Part shown: in pieces, positions 5,958 to 13,407 of the stretch
Numbering within the stretch: position 1 is the first letter of the stretch
Layout: the number at the start of each line of letters is the position of its first letter
Source of the DNA: a virus
Virus record (IMG/VR): IMGVR_UViG_3300025890_000169
Span: 1 to 23,014 of that record
Strand: one strand, 5' to 3'
DNA: 23,014 nucleotides
Notes under the pieces: model-generated
What the model saw: only the letters and a program-made list of their open reading frames with translations
The model's database searches: none
What the model was told of the DNA's origin: nothing
Made by a program: the position numbers and the translations under genes

Positions 5958-6151
5958 AACAGTTCTTTTATTTTGTTTACTATGTTGTAAAGCTCCATAA
6001 ACTCTCCTGTCTCTACTAATAAGTGGTAATTAGTTTTAAAGCTAGTAAACTCTATTATAGTTGGATTGCCATCTCTTTTGTCTATTGAGACTTTTACGTC
6101 TGTGTGATGGTCTTTAAATTGATAAGTTCTCTTTGTTGGTGTTGCTTTCAT
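5954..6151 (-). CDS. Hypothetical protein, 65 aa
   Basis: Starts MKATPTKRTYQFKDHHTDVK and ends IVNKIKELL. The pattern of alternating strands (TYQFKDHHTDVKVSIDK, TIIEFTSFKTNYHLLVE) and one C-terminal helix suggests a small alpha-beta fold. Nothing identifies the family. Its stop overlaps the start of the 111-residue gene as ATGA, and it begins four bases after the ribbon-helix-helix candidate's stop. It belongs to the early cluster of small genes; role unknown. Confidence 0.58.
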   Translation of the reverse strand: MKATPTKRTYQFKDHHTDVKVSIDKRDGNPTIIEFTSFKTNYHLLVETGEFMELYNIVNKIKELL

Positions 6152-6155
6152 TATT

Positions 6156-6293
6156 TTAGTTTTTATTATTAATATAATCTTCCATAAATTTGACTAGTAG
6201 TTTAGAATAGCTTACTCCGTTCTCTTCAGCTTTCTCTACAAATTTTGTCATTGTTTCTCTTTTGTCTTCAGGTATGTAAAATGTTCTTACCAT
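6156..6293 (-). CDS. Ribbon-helix-helix-type small DNA-binding protein, 45 aa
   Basis: Read directly from the 240-base gap between two larger genes. ATG at 6293-6291, TAA at 6156-6158. It opens MVRTFYIPEDKRETMTKF: a short strand (VRTFYIP), a first helix (KRETMTKFVEKAEEN), a turn at Gly-Val-Ser, and a second helix (SYSKLLVKFMEDYI). This strand-helix-turn-helix layout with a Gly-x-Ser turn is that of ribbon-helix-helix (MetJ/Arc/CopG) repressors, which bind DNA as dimers through the N-terminal strand. Its start overlaps the upstream 30-residue peptide stop by one base (TAATG). A transcription regulator of the early genes is a reasonable inference, given its place near the start of the early run. 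Confidence 0.6.
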   Translation of the reverse strand: MVRTFYIPEDKRETMTKFVEKAEENGVSYSKLLVKFMEDYINNKN

Positions 6294-6385
6294 TATGCTA
6301 TTTTTAAAATTATTATTATTATTAAGTTATAAGCTACATATATAGCTCCGATTAATGTTAGTGATTGTAATAGTAATTTTTTCAT
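6293..6385 (-). CDS. Membrane peptide, 30 aa
   Basis: ATG at 6385-6383, TAA at 6293-6295. It opens MKKLLLQSLTLIGAIYVAYN and continues with a run of isoleucines, giving two basic residues followed by a single hydrophobic helix, with Lys and Ala at the end. It may be a single-pass membrane peptide or resemble a signal peptide. The start carries the leader ending AACTAACAACAATG, close to that of other early genes, which supports translation. Stop and next start share one base. Function unknown. Confidence 0.48.
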   Translation of the reverse strand: MKKLLLQSLTLIGAIYVAYNLIIIIILKIA

Positions 6386-6390
6386 TGTTG

Positions 6391-6615
6391 TTAGTTGTTA
6401 ATAGAATAAAAAATTGATTTGTTTAAATTGTAAATACTTGGCATTGATTCAATAGAAAATAAACCTTGACTATCGCACTCAATACCAGAAACTTTTATTT
6501 CTGTACCTTCTTTTATTTTAAACTCATTAAAACCTGTTACTTTAAATAGTTCGCCTGTTGGTTGCCAAATTAATATTGTACCTATTTTAATTTTTTTAAT
6601 TTCTTGATTTTTCAT
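6391..6615 (-). CDS. Hypothetical beta-rich protein, 74 aa; first gene of the early run
   Basis: The ATG at 6615 (MKNQEIKKIKIGTILIWQPT) is preferred over an upstream in-frame ATG at 6696, because the upstream part encodes a low-complexity Tyr-Ile run from the AT-rich leader and because the ATG at 6615 has the leader AAACAAACACAATG. The protein seems to be a small beta-barrel-like fold: KIGTILIWQPTGELFKVTGF, then EIKVSGIEC and LFSIESM, similar in pattern to small SH3-like or KOW-like domains. It ends six bases before the next small gene on the transcript. Function unknown. Confidence 0.55.
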   Translation of the reverse strand: MKNQEIKKIKIGTILIWQPTGELFKVTGFNEFKIKEGTEIKVSGIECDSQGLFSIESMPSIYNLNKSIFYSINN

Positions 6616-6722
6616 TGTGTTTGTTTTAAGTTTATGATTGTAAATATATATATAAATATAATACAAATTACATTTTACTATAACTTTTTTTAACAAAACT
6701 TTAAGCTACTTCGAGAAAATAA
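6616..6722 (-). promoter_or_regulatory. AT-rich intergenic region, probable early promoter
   Basis: A 107-base gap between the metallophosphoesterase stop and the first early gene, one of the longest non-coding gaps in the window. On the coding strand it holds a TTTTG near 6698-6694 and GTAATTTG ending near 6664, about 22 bases apart, which loosely resembles the Bacteroidota promoter elements TTTG and TAnnTTTG, although the match and spacing are imperfect. Downstream of that is an alternating TATATATA tract and then the leader AAACAAACACAATG. I see no clear terminator hairpin for the upstream genes here. Confidence 0.35.
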
Positions 6723-7787
6723 TTAGAATAAATGTGTCAGCCTTGCTACTTGACCGTAGTTTTTAGATATAAGAAAGCCTTCAATTCCTTTATTATTTGA
6801 GCTTTGATAACCGCTCTTATGATGCCAGTTGTCAGATTCGGAAGGTGACATAAGTGACTCGATATGAATTCCTGGAAATTGTTTGCTACTTAATTTATGA
6901 TGTATGTGCTGTGTGAACATATAGCGAAACTTGCAGCTACTCCAATCGCTACACTCGTCAGCCATTATTAAAGGTAGTGTGTCAAATTTAATCTTATCAC
7001 CGTGGCAGCTACCAATTAAAGAAGCGTTCTCATTAGTACCGTATTTGTAATATTTTCTCATTCTTAAACTAACATCAAAAGAAGTGTTTTTGTTGTGTCT
7101 AAAGTGAGTCTGTAGTATTTGAGCTAACATCCAACCGCTTACTAAATCGTGATTCCCAGGCGTATACATACAGTGAACGTCTGCAACCTGTAAAAGTGTT
7201 TCAATTACTTCTACCATTAAGCGTTTTGCTATCATAAAATTGTCTGAAAACAATCCCGAAACATCCTGCGGAGTATTGTTTGTTGTAGTATTGCTGAAGC
7301 TGTCAACGTGCAGCAAATCTCCCGCTAATAATAAAACTACTTTATCAATATTAAAGCCTTGAGCCTTTTTAATTAAAGACCTTATACCCTCTAAGGTCCT
7401 AATAACTGCGATTTGTGAGTTATACTCTTGGTCTGCATTAAACGACTTACAGAGCTTCCCTATGTGTAAATCAGACGGAGAACAAAAGAACAGATGCGGG
7501 TCTTTGTATTTATCTCTATCTAGTTTAGGATATTCAGGAGAAAATTCTTTTAACTCTTTTATTAAGTCTTTTCCTAATTTAAAAAAGTCTTTTTCTTTTG
7601 GGTTGGGTTGTTTAAAGTATAAAGAGGCGTTTTTATTCTTAATCCATCCACTATGAACTGTCTCAACGTCTAAGCCTTCATTCTCTGCCTCTTGCTTAAT
7701 ACGTCTATATTTAAGAAGTATTTTTTCCTCGTCCTCTTTTAGACGATACCTAGCGGCACCCTTGCCTCTTATTCTTTTGTTTTTCAC
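6723..7787 (-). CDS. Calcineurin-like metallophosphoesterase
   Basis: A 354-residue protein with all metallophosphoesterase motifs in order: SDLHIG with Asp106 and His108, AGDLLH with Asp157, GNHDLV (211-216), CHGDK with His262, and QHIHH with His294 and His296. These residues bind two metal ions and hydrolyse phosphoesters. The fold includes SbcD/Mre11-type nucleases, DNA repair phosphatases and nucleotide phosphodiesterases; the first 90 basic residues (RIRGKGAARYRLKEDEEK) are not part of the core and might bind nucleic acid. No SbcC-like partner is adjacent. The gene lies between the lysis cassette and the early region, five bases after the holin-like gene. Enzyme class is firm, substrate unknown. 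Confidence 0.85.
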   Translation of the reverse strand: MKNKRIRGKGAARYRLKEDEEKILLKYRRIKQEAENEGLDVETVHSGWIKNKNASLYFKQPNPKEKDFFKLGKDLIKELKEFSPEYPKLDRDKYKDPHLFFCSPSDLHIGKLCKSFNADQEYNSQIAVIRTLEGIRSLIKKAQGFNIDKVVLLLAGDLLHVDSFSNTTTNNTPQDVSGLFSDNFMIAKRLMVEVIETLLQVADVHCMYTPGNHDLVSGWMLAQILQTHFRHNKNTSFDVSLRMRKYYKYGTNENASLIGSCHGDKIKFDTLPLIMADECSDWSSCKFRYMFTQHIHHKLSSKQFPGIHIESLMSPSESDNWHHKSGYQSSNNKGIEGFLISKNYGQVARLTHLF

Positions 7788-7792
7788 TTTGA

Positions 7793-8239
7793 TTAATTAC
7801 GCTTTTTGGCGACAGAGCCAAAGTAATAACCTACAATTGATAAAACGATTCCTTCTACAATTCCAGTTGTGTGAATCATTAACTCACTATTATGCTCAGG
7901 AACTGTAACAAACACAATTGCAATAATTAAAAATACAAAACTCGATAGTCCTATGATACCCGTTACATTCATCATCCAATCAACACCGCCATTTTTAGTC
8001 AATTCAACCTCTCTCTTTCTCGCTGAGTCTCTGTCCTGAACCTCTAAGTTATATAATTCGACTGTCTGTTGATGTAATTGTGCTTTCTCTTCAGGTGTTA
8101 AATCAGGGTCTGAGTCTATTAAGTTCTTTACTACTCCCATAACACCTTTGTCGGGTAATAAGTCGCCAACAATATCTAACACTTTTGGAGCTTTCTCAGC
8201 TAATAACTTCCCTAATTTACTGTTTTTTAATTTGCTCAT
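7793..8239 (-). CDS. Holin-like protein with C-terminal membrane segments
   Basis: The ATG at 8239 is chosen because it overlaps the upstream stop as ATGA; an upstream in-frame ATG at 8266 adds nine residues. The 148-residue protein has an amphipathic N-terminal part (residues 1-80, with LTPEEKAQLHQQTVELYNLE and ARKREVEL) and two hydrophobic helices (about 89-113 and 121-143), ending in a basic tail VAKKRN. This resembles the phage and gene-transfer-agent holin family with soluble N-terminus and C-terminal membrane hairpin. It would form the membrane lesion at lysis. Adjacent to a candidate endolysin upstream and a membrane-anchored coiled-coil protein, so a lysis role is the best reading. 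Confidence 0.7.
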   Translation of the reverse strand: MSKLKNSKLGKLLAEKAPKVLDIVGDLLPDKGVMGVVKNLIDSDPDLTPEEKAQLHQQTVELYNLEVQDRDSARKREVELTKNGGVDWMMNVTGIIGLSSFVFLIIAIVFVTVPEHNSELMIHTTGIVEGIVLSIVGYYFGSVAKKRN

Positions 8240-8694
8240 TCTACTATTATTTGTATTGCTCCACACTCTTCAATATGGTTTGCAATAATTGGATAAATTC
8301 TTTTATAAGCTTGTGTCGAATAACTGCCTGTAAACTTTTTAGCGTCTACAACATCATTCAATAATAAACACCCCGCAGTATGTTCGTCTGTGTTTCCTGT
8401 GTGTATTAAAATATACTGAAATTTTAGTCCTTTATTTTCTAAGGTCCAGTTAGGCTTATTATATAAACACAACATTCCTTTATGGTTCTTAAACTTCTTA
8501 GAGTATCTATTGTGGAAACCCCCCTCTTTTCTTAGGTCTATATTATACACACCTTCAGGAATACGAGTTTCAGCGTAGACTTTCTTCGTTCTTTGCTCGT
8601 CTTCTATTACAAAGCATTGAAATTCATCGTCTATATAAAATAGACTGATTGAAGTGTCTCCGTTGTCTGCTATTCTTTTGAGTCTAATTTCCAC
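8236..8694 (-). CDS. DUF5675 family protein, candidate endolysin
   Basis: A 152-residue protein whose core CFVIEDE, AETRIPEGVYNI, GGFHNRY, HKGMLCLYN and ILIHTGNTDEHTAGCLL matches the DUF5675 family, common in phages and in bacterial genomes. His98 in LIHTG and the Gly108-Cys109 pair 10 residues later resemble the His and Gly-Cys active-site layout of YkuD-type L,D-transpeptidases, which act on peptidoglycan. It has no signal peptide. It is coupled by ATGA to the holin-like gene, exactly where an endolysin is expected, and no other wall-degrading enzyme is visible in the window. Family assignment is good; the enzyme role is inference from motif and position. Confidence 0.72.
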   Translation of the reverse strand: MEIRLKRIADNGDTSISLFYIDDEFQCFVIEDEQRTKKVYAETRIPEGVYNIDLRKEGGFHNRYSKKFKNHKGMLCLYNKPNWTLENKGLKFQYILIHTGNTDEHTAGCLLLNDVVDAKKFTGSYSTQAYKRIYPIIANHIEECGAIQIIVE

Positions 8695-8986
8695 TATTTG
8701 GACGCTTTCTTGAAACTTTTGATTTAGCGTTTAATATAAGTCTCTCTTCCATTTTCGCTAATTTAACTCTTAATTGTGTATTTTCAGTTATTAATACATC
8801 AATTTTTAATTCTAATTCGCTAATCTTATCTTTTAACTCTTCAATAACTTTAATAGACAGACCGTCAACTCTTTCTTCCTTAGCTGCGTTGATGTCCATA
8901 CGCTTTTTAACTATGTTCCAAATCTCCTTAATTCCTAACGCTCCGACTAAGGTGCTAACTATCATTATTAAGCTGTGGTCTTCCAT
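8684..8986 (-). CDS. Membrane-anchored coiled-coil protein (spanin- or holin-like?)
   Basis: The ATG at 8986 gives 100 residues; an in-frame ATG at 9010, two bases after the upstream stop, adds MNKNNNII and cannot be excluded. After MEDHS there is one hydrophobic segment (LIMIVSTLVGALGIKEIW), followed by a long charged coiled coil (EELKDKISELELKIDVLI, then ENTQLRVKLAKMEERL) and a basic end. This layout, one N-terminal membrane helix plus coiled coil, is that of inner-membrane spanins and also of small phage membrane proteins next to lysis genes. It overlaps the DUF5675 start by 11 bases. Placed in the lysis cassette by context only. Confidence 0.6.
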   Translation of the reverse strand: MEDHSLIMIVSTLVGALGIKEIWNIVKKRMDINAAKEERVDGLSIKVIEELKDKISELELKIDVLITENTQLRVKLAKMEERLILNAKSKVSRKRPNSGN

Positions 8987-9012
8987 TATTATGTTATTAT
9001 TTTTATTCATTA

Positions 9013-9258
9013 TTATTCTTCAGGCATCGGTTGTGACCAGTCAGACGTACTCATTAGCTGCAAACATTGCTCGTGGTTCATTTTATCACCTACAATCGGC
9101 AAAGCTCCACTTGTTACAAAACTTGGCTCTGTAATATATGAAAGCAACCCTTGTGTGTTTGCTAAATTTCTTCGCATTGTCTGTGCAGATGTTTGATTTA
9201 CTTGTGAGTAATCTACTTTGCTTGTTTCTGTTAATTCTATTACTATGTATGTTGCCAT
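9013..9258 (-). CDS. Small protein after the tail-fibre genes, 81 aa
   Basis: Starts MATYIVIELTETSKVDYSQV and ends MSTSDWSQPMPEE. The N-terminal strand (TYIVIEL) leads into a Ser/Thr/Gln-rich region with a conserved-looking VNQTSAQTMRRNLANTQGLLSY. No membrane helix or catalytic motif. Position between LamG tail proteins and the lysis cassette suggests a small virion or fibre-assembly protein. The leader is a long A-tract directly before ATGGCAACA, similar to the LamG gene upstream. I do not recognise the family. Confidence 0.6.
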   Translation of the reverse strand: MATYIVIELTETSKVDYSQVNQTSAQTMRRNLANTQGLLSYITEPSFVTSGALPIVGDKMNHEQCLQLMSTSDWSQPMPEE

Positions 9259-9277
9259 TTTTTTTTATTTTAATATT

Positions 9278-11479
9278 TTATGTTGGTACTGATGTTGATT
9301 TTGCGGTTACGCTCATATTGTAAGATACTGCATTATTTTCAGAATACGGTGCATCACCTGTTCTATTTGTTCCGCTTGACATACCTGAAGATGTTCCAGA
9401 ACCTGTTGCTCCAACTCCATCAACTAAATCTGCTTGAGTCATATTGGCCGATGTGCCATTGTTTCCACTTGTAGAAATTTCATCCAATACAGTCCAGTTT
9501 GTTCCATCAAATGATGAATTTACACTTCCTAACCTCCACCAAGATACAGGTGTAACTGCAAAGGTGTTTAAGTCAAAAGGTTTACCCTCATTGTAAAGAG
9601 TTTTTACTTGTGCTGCTGATAATTCTGAACTATAAATTGATACATTTGAAAGAGAACCATTAAAATTGTAATTAGTAACGCCAAAAACAGCTTCTGAAAT
9701 TTTATTTTGTGGATTTGCTATTGCCCCTGTCCAAGTTCCAAAGTTAGATAATGTTTTGTTAACTCCATTTATGTAAATATTATCAATAGAATTAGTAGAT
9801 TTAATTACTACTATATGATGCCAAACATCAGTACTTATTGTTTCTTCAACTGTTCTTCTTGTAGTTGAGGTATTACTTGTTTGAACTTGTATATAATCTT
9901 GCCATAATGCAATACTAATATAATCACTTGTTCCGCTTGTTGGAACTATTGTTAAAATACCTCCATCATTACTTGCAGAACCAACAGCTCTTTTTATCCA
10001 AAACGAAAAAGATTTATCGCCTGTAACATCTATAGATGAAGTTTCTATTCTGTCATCTGTTCCATCAAATAAAAGTGAAAAAGGGTCATAGGATTGATTG
10101 ATTACCAAATCCGATAAAATTAGGTTTGCAGCAGTCATTCCTGACGATGTGCCTGTGTTAGAATTACTTGAAGCATCAGGAATACTCCAATTTGAACCAT
10201 CAAAGGTTGCTGAAGCGTCTAATTCCCACCATCCTTGTAAGTTGCTATAAGAAGCTATATTAGGTGGTGTACCGTAGTTATATAAAGAAGCAACTGATTC
10301 TGTTCCTGTTGCAGGTAATGCTGAATCAAAAATTGAAACGTTTGAAATAGAGCCATCAAAACTAAAACTACCAGACCGACTGCCAATTCTTGTAATGTCT
10401 GTTGAGCCAATAGGCGTTCTTGTTAAAGAAACTGTATTTAATTGCTCACCATTTACAAAAAATGTTACTTGGTTTGGTGTTGTTGTTCTTACTATTGCAA
10501 CTTGATACCATAGCCCTGTAACTAAAGAAATACCCGAACTGTCCACATATTCTTGCGTGCCATCACCAGTATGAAATCTAATAACATTATTTCCACCAAT
10601 AGAAGCCGTTCCAAAATCATAATCTTTGTTAGTACTTTTTCCAATTATTAAATTATAAGTACCAAATGAATCTGCTTTTATCCAAGCTGAAATAGTTATA
10701 TTATTAGTGATGTTTAAACTACTATCATTTCCACAATTTATATAATCATTTGTTCCATCAAAATCAAATACATAATCTTGTTCTGCTCCGTTAGGTGTTA
10801 AAAACTCACCGTTAAAAGCTGAATTTCCTAAAGGGTAATATGCAACAGGTTTTCTACCGTTTGTAATTGCCATAGGGTTTCCAATAGCTGAGCCAGTTCC
10901 GTATAGTTCTGTAACTTGTGGAGCTGAAAGTGAGTAATCAAAAAATGAAACCTCTGTTAGTTTGCCGCTAAAATAATAACCAGATAAAGCACCATATCTT
11001 CCTATTGCTGTAGTTTGATTTGCAGGTGGGTTAGTAGTTGTGCTTAATGTACCGCCATCTGAAGAACTTCCATCTATATACATAGTGTAAACCCAGTTGC
11101 TTGTTGTTCCAGATTTTGTTATACAAACGTGATACCAAGTATTAGTGTTTATAGTTAAGCTGCTTGTTAAAATTGGAGGCCCAGACGTTAAAAAACTTAT
11201 TTTACCAACTGTTCTGTGTATGTCTATTAAATATTGATAACTACTTGCACTTGAATTAGTATTTCCTAAAATAGCTTTTAATCCTGAAGCTGTATCTGAA
11301 TTAATCCAAAAAGAAATAGACATTTCACTTGTTTGAAAATCTAAGTCACTTGTACTTCCTAAATCTATATATTGACTACTTCCAGCATCAAAATCCAAAG
11401 AATAGTTTGACACTCTATTTGCTTCTGCATTTGCGTTCGTTGGCATTAGCCAACTATTAGATATAAATTCTGTTGCCAT
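9278..11479 (-). CDS. Triple LamG-domain tail protein, likely receptor-binding
   Basis: A 733-residue protein with three LamG/concanavalin-A-like domains at about residues 25-205, 233-405 and 466-635. Each starts with an aromatic-Asp-Phe motif (YSLDFDAGSSQYIDLG, YVFDFDGTNDYINCG, FSLLFDGTDDRIET), contains SFWIN, SAWIK or SFWIK, and ends with EVSFFDYSLS, NVSIFDSALP or NVSIYSSELS. Between and after them lie WW-containing linkers (GWWELDASATFDGSNW, SWWRLGSVNSSFDGTNW). The tail (about 690-733) is Ser/Thr/Gly/Asn-rich. LamG domains bind carbohydrate or protein and occur in adhesion parts of phage tails. Position after the connector genes and before lysis fits a tail fibre or spike. The repeats suggest duplication; binding target unknown. 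Confidence 0.75.
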   Translation of the reverse strand: MATEFISNSWLMPTNANAEANRVSNYSLDFDAGSSQYIDLGSTSDLDFQTSEMSISFWINSDTASGLKAILGNTNSSASSYQYLIDIHRTVGKISFLTSGPPILTSSLTINTNTWYHVCITKSGTTSNWVYTMYIDGSSSDGGTLSTTTNPPANQTTAIGRYGALSGYYFSGKLTEVSFFDYSLSAPQVTELYGTGSAIGNPMAITNGRKPVAYYPLGNSAFNGEFLTPNGAEQDYVFDFDGTNDYINCGNDSSLNITNNITISAWIKADSFGTYNLIIGKSTNKDYDFGTASIGGNNVIRFHTGDGTQEYVDSSGISLVTGLWYQVAIVRTTTPNQVTFFVNGEQLNTVSLTRTPIGSTDITRIGSRSGSFSFDGSISNVSIFDSALPATGTESVASLYNYGTPPNIASYSNLQGWWELDASATFDGSNWSIPDASSNSNTGTSSGMTAANLILSDLVINQSYDPFSLLFDGTDDRIETSSIDVTGDKSFSFWIKRAVGSASNDGGILTIVPTSGTSDYISIALWQDYIQVQTSNTSTTRRTVEETISTDVWHHIVVIKSTNSIDNIYINGVNKTLSNFGTWTGAIANPQNKISEAVFGVTNYNFNGSLSNVSIYSSELSAAQVKTLYNEGKPFDLNTFAVTPVSWWRLGSVNSSFDGTNWTVLDEISTSGNNGTSANMTQADLVDGVGATGSGTSSGMSSGTNRTGDAPYSENNAVSYNMSVTAKSTSVPT

Positions 11480-11503
11480 ATTTTTTTTTAATTAATCATT
11501 TTT

Positions 11504-12391
11504 TTACTCTCCACATCTATACCAAGCGGTTGGACTTGATGCATTGCTTAAAGTATCTAAATCGTTAGGAACTCCAGAATTCCAAATTTCCGTTACTGCG
11601 GTTGAATTTAATCCTGTTCCTTTCCATATTGCTACTTCATCAAGGTTTCCATTAAAATAATTTACATTATTAAATCTTGCGCCTAAAATAACACTTGTAG
11701 TTGAAATTAAATCTGTAGTATTTGATACGGATTGGTCAAGATTTCCATCAATAAAAGTGCTTAATGTGCCACTATTTCTAATTAACATTACATTAGTCCA
11801 ATTATTTAAAGGGATTGACCTTGTAGCATTATTAGCATTTATAACTGCTGAACCATTTATCCAACATTCAAGTTTAGCGTCTGATTGTCTATAATAAAAA
11901 GCAATTGTATTCTCAGTATCTGAATCTCTAAAATCTATTAAATACGGAAAGCTTGATGAATTTGAATTTCTATATACCCAAATTGAAATACTAAAATCAC
12001 CAGTTCCAAATGTAAAATTTGATGAAGGATTTATACTAAAGTAGTCATTCACCCCATCGAAAGAAAAGCTTCTTGTACTTGCAAACGCTGCGGACTCTAT
12101 ACCTAAAGAACGATTTTCAAACGTTCCGCTAGGTAAAGTATAAGTAACTACATAGGAGTTAATAACAGACGAAGAAAGAGTTATTTCTCCAGTTGAGCTG
12201 TTTAGCGTTAACCCTTCAGGTGTTGCTGTAAACGTTCCGCCTGTGTCTCCTGTAATCGTTGGAGTAGGATTAGACTCGTCAACTCTATAACTGCTCTGAG
12301 AATAACTAAAAGCGGCACTCTCTGACTTTATAGCTCCTGACGGGATAAAAAATAAACCTTTTCTTTTATTTGGATTGTATATTGTAGGCAT
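11504..12391 (-). CDS. Single LamG-domain tail protein with N-terminal Ig-like module
   Basis: A 295-residue protein. The N-terminus MPTIYNPNKRKGLFFIPSGA probably anchors it to the virion. Residues about 27-95 (YRVDESNPTPTITGDTGG, LTLNSSTGEITL) look like a putative Ig-like or cadherin-like beta module. Residues about 107-290 form a LamG domain: SFSFDGVNDYFSIN, DFSISIWVY, a late LDEVAIWKGTGLN and the end AWYRCGE. That LamG is a paralogue of the domains in the next gene. The pair therefore forms a receptor-binding module. It begins four bases after the upstream completion gene. The ligand is unknown. Confidence 0.72.
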   Translation of the reverse strand: MPTIYNPNKRKGLFFIPSGAIKSESAAFSYSQSSYRVDESNPTPTITGDTGGTFTATPEGLTLNSSTGEITLSSSVINSYVVTYTLPSGTFENRSLGIESAAFASTRSFSFDGVNDYFSINPSSNFTFGTGDFSISIWVYRNSNSSSFPYLIDFRDSDTENTIAFYYRQSDAKLECWINGSAVINANNATRSIPLNNWTNVMLIRNSGTLSTFIDGNLDQSVSNTTDLISTTSVILGARFNNVNYFNGNLDEVAIWKGTGLNSTAVTEIWNSGVPNDLDTLSNASSPTAWYRCGE

Positions 12392-12394
12392 CTT

Positions 12395-12862
12395 TTAAGT
12401 TATTGGTAAATTACAATTGTTATAGTTAAACGGTATTTTAAGACCTATATTCATCCCCCATCCTGTAAGCTCGTCTTCAAATCTTTCTGTAAAACTCGAC
12501 ATAGTTCCCGAACGTACTAATTGAACTTTTAACCAATCTGAATTATTTGTCGTTGAGGTCTTTTGTTCAAAGTATGCTACTAAATCAAGCAACACTTGAC
12601 ACATATCAGACTTAACATCATTCTCATTGCTCTCATCTTTCTTCACTAAGTCCATTGCTAAAACGTTAAAGTTCCAGGTAAACGTTCCTTCTCCTAACGT
12701 TGCAGGTTGGTCAACTACCCAAAACAGAGGATAGTTAAAATCTAAAAGTTGATTATGTTCAACTATCTCCCATAGGTCACCATTACCAAAGTTTTGAATT
12801 TGCTTATGTGCTGAAGCAAAGTCAGAAAATTCTTTTAATATTTGATTATAAGTCAATATCAT
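12395..12862 (-). CDS. Probable tail/neck completion protein, 155 aa
   Basis: Starts MILTYNQILKEFSDFASAHK. Residues 40-75 contain LDFNYPLFWVVDQPATLGEG and a beta strand (FTWNFNVLAMDLV), followed by helical SDMCQVLLDLVAYFEQK and late GWGMNIGLKIPFNYNNC. The layout is a small alpha-beta protein like the neck or tail-completion proteins that cap the connector in tailed phages. It overlaps the connector gene by four bases, and sits between connector and LamG genes. No family name can be given with certainty. It probably seals the head-tail joint or helps tail joining. Confidence 0.6.
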   Translation of the reverse strand: MILTYNQILKEFSDFASAHKQIQNFGNGDLWEIVEHNQLLDFNYPLFWVVDQPATLGEGTFTWNFNVLAMDLVKKDESNENDVKSDMCQVLLDLVAYFEQKTSTTNNSDWLKVQLVRSGTMSSFTERFEDELTGWGMNIGLKIPFNYNNCNLPIT

Positions 12863-13407
12863 TTTTTAGCGTTGTTGTATTCGTCTCTCCAACAATACGA
12901 AGAACCTGCAGAACCTAAATAATAACTCGTTTGAAAAGCTGTCTTTCTAGGGTTTAAGTCGTCTGAGTGTTCTTTGTATTTAGGGAATAAACTATCGTTG
13001 TCACATAGGTAATTAATTAGTCTAGCTTCTCTCTCTTCCGCTTTGTTCTTCCACTCATCTCTCAAAAACTGTAAATCTTGATAGCTTATAGGCTGACTGT
13101 TTTCACTCGATTTTGTTGCTACTGACTTATTTCTGTATTTAAACAACATTGACGCAGAACACTCATAAAGAGTCCACTGACCCATTGCAGGAGCAATATA
13201 GTTGTCTAATAGATTAGTCTCGTCTGAGTTTAACGTTCCTGCTGTTATCTTTGTTTTTAAATCGTTATATAAAGGAGTCCCTAATATTGGATGGATTCTC
13301 AACTCCTGACAGTCTCTAATTGACGGTAATATCAACCTCATATCGACATTAGGGTCGATTAAAGTTGTGTTCTTAACATATGCTTCTGATATAAATAAAA
13401 CTGCCAT
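12859..13407 (-). CDS. Head-tail connector protein (DUF6712-like)
   Basis: A 182-residue protein starting MAVLFISEAYVKNTTLIDPN, with a helical core: ILPSIRDCQELRIHPILG, LYNDLKTKI, NLLDNYIAPAMGQWTLYEC. Such N-termini with I-x-x-A-Q-x-x-x-I-x-P-x-L-G-x-x-L-Y pattern are typical of gp6/DUF6712-type connector (adaptor) proteins of Bacteroidota phages. The end (KYKEHSDDLNPRKTAFQTSYYLG) is polar and might contact the tail. It would form a ring under the portal. It begins three bases after the portal stop and overlaps the next gene by four, so it is in the same operon. Confidence 0.68.
   Translation of the reverse strand: MAVLFISEAYVKNTTLIDPNVDMRLILPSIRDCQELRIHPILGTPLYNDLKTKITAGTLNSDETNLLDNYIAPAMGQWTLYECSASMLFKYRNKSVATKSSENSQPISYQDLQFLRDEWKNKAEEREARLINYLCDNDSLFPKYKEHSDDLNPRKTAFQTSYYLGSAGSSYCWRDEYNNAKK

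Noticed and set aside
6645-6662. TATATATA tract as a possible replication origin.
   Set aside because: Too short and no iterons or DnaA-type boxes seen around it; it is more simply part of an AT-rich leader.
6616-6696. 27-residue extension of the 74-residue gene with a Tyr-Ile run.
   Set aside because: It translates an alternating AT tract in the intergenic region; the ATG at 6615 has a good leader.
8240-8266. Longer start for the holin-like gene.
   Set aside because: The ATG at 8239 overlaps the upstream stop as ATGA, a coupling used repeatedly in this window.
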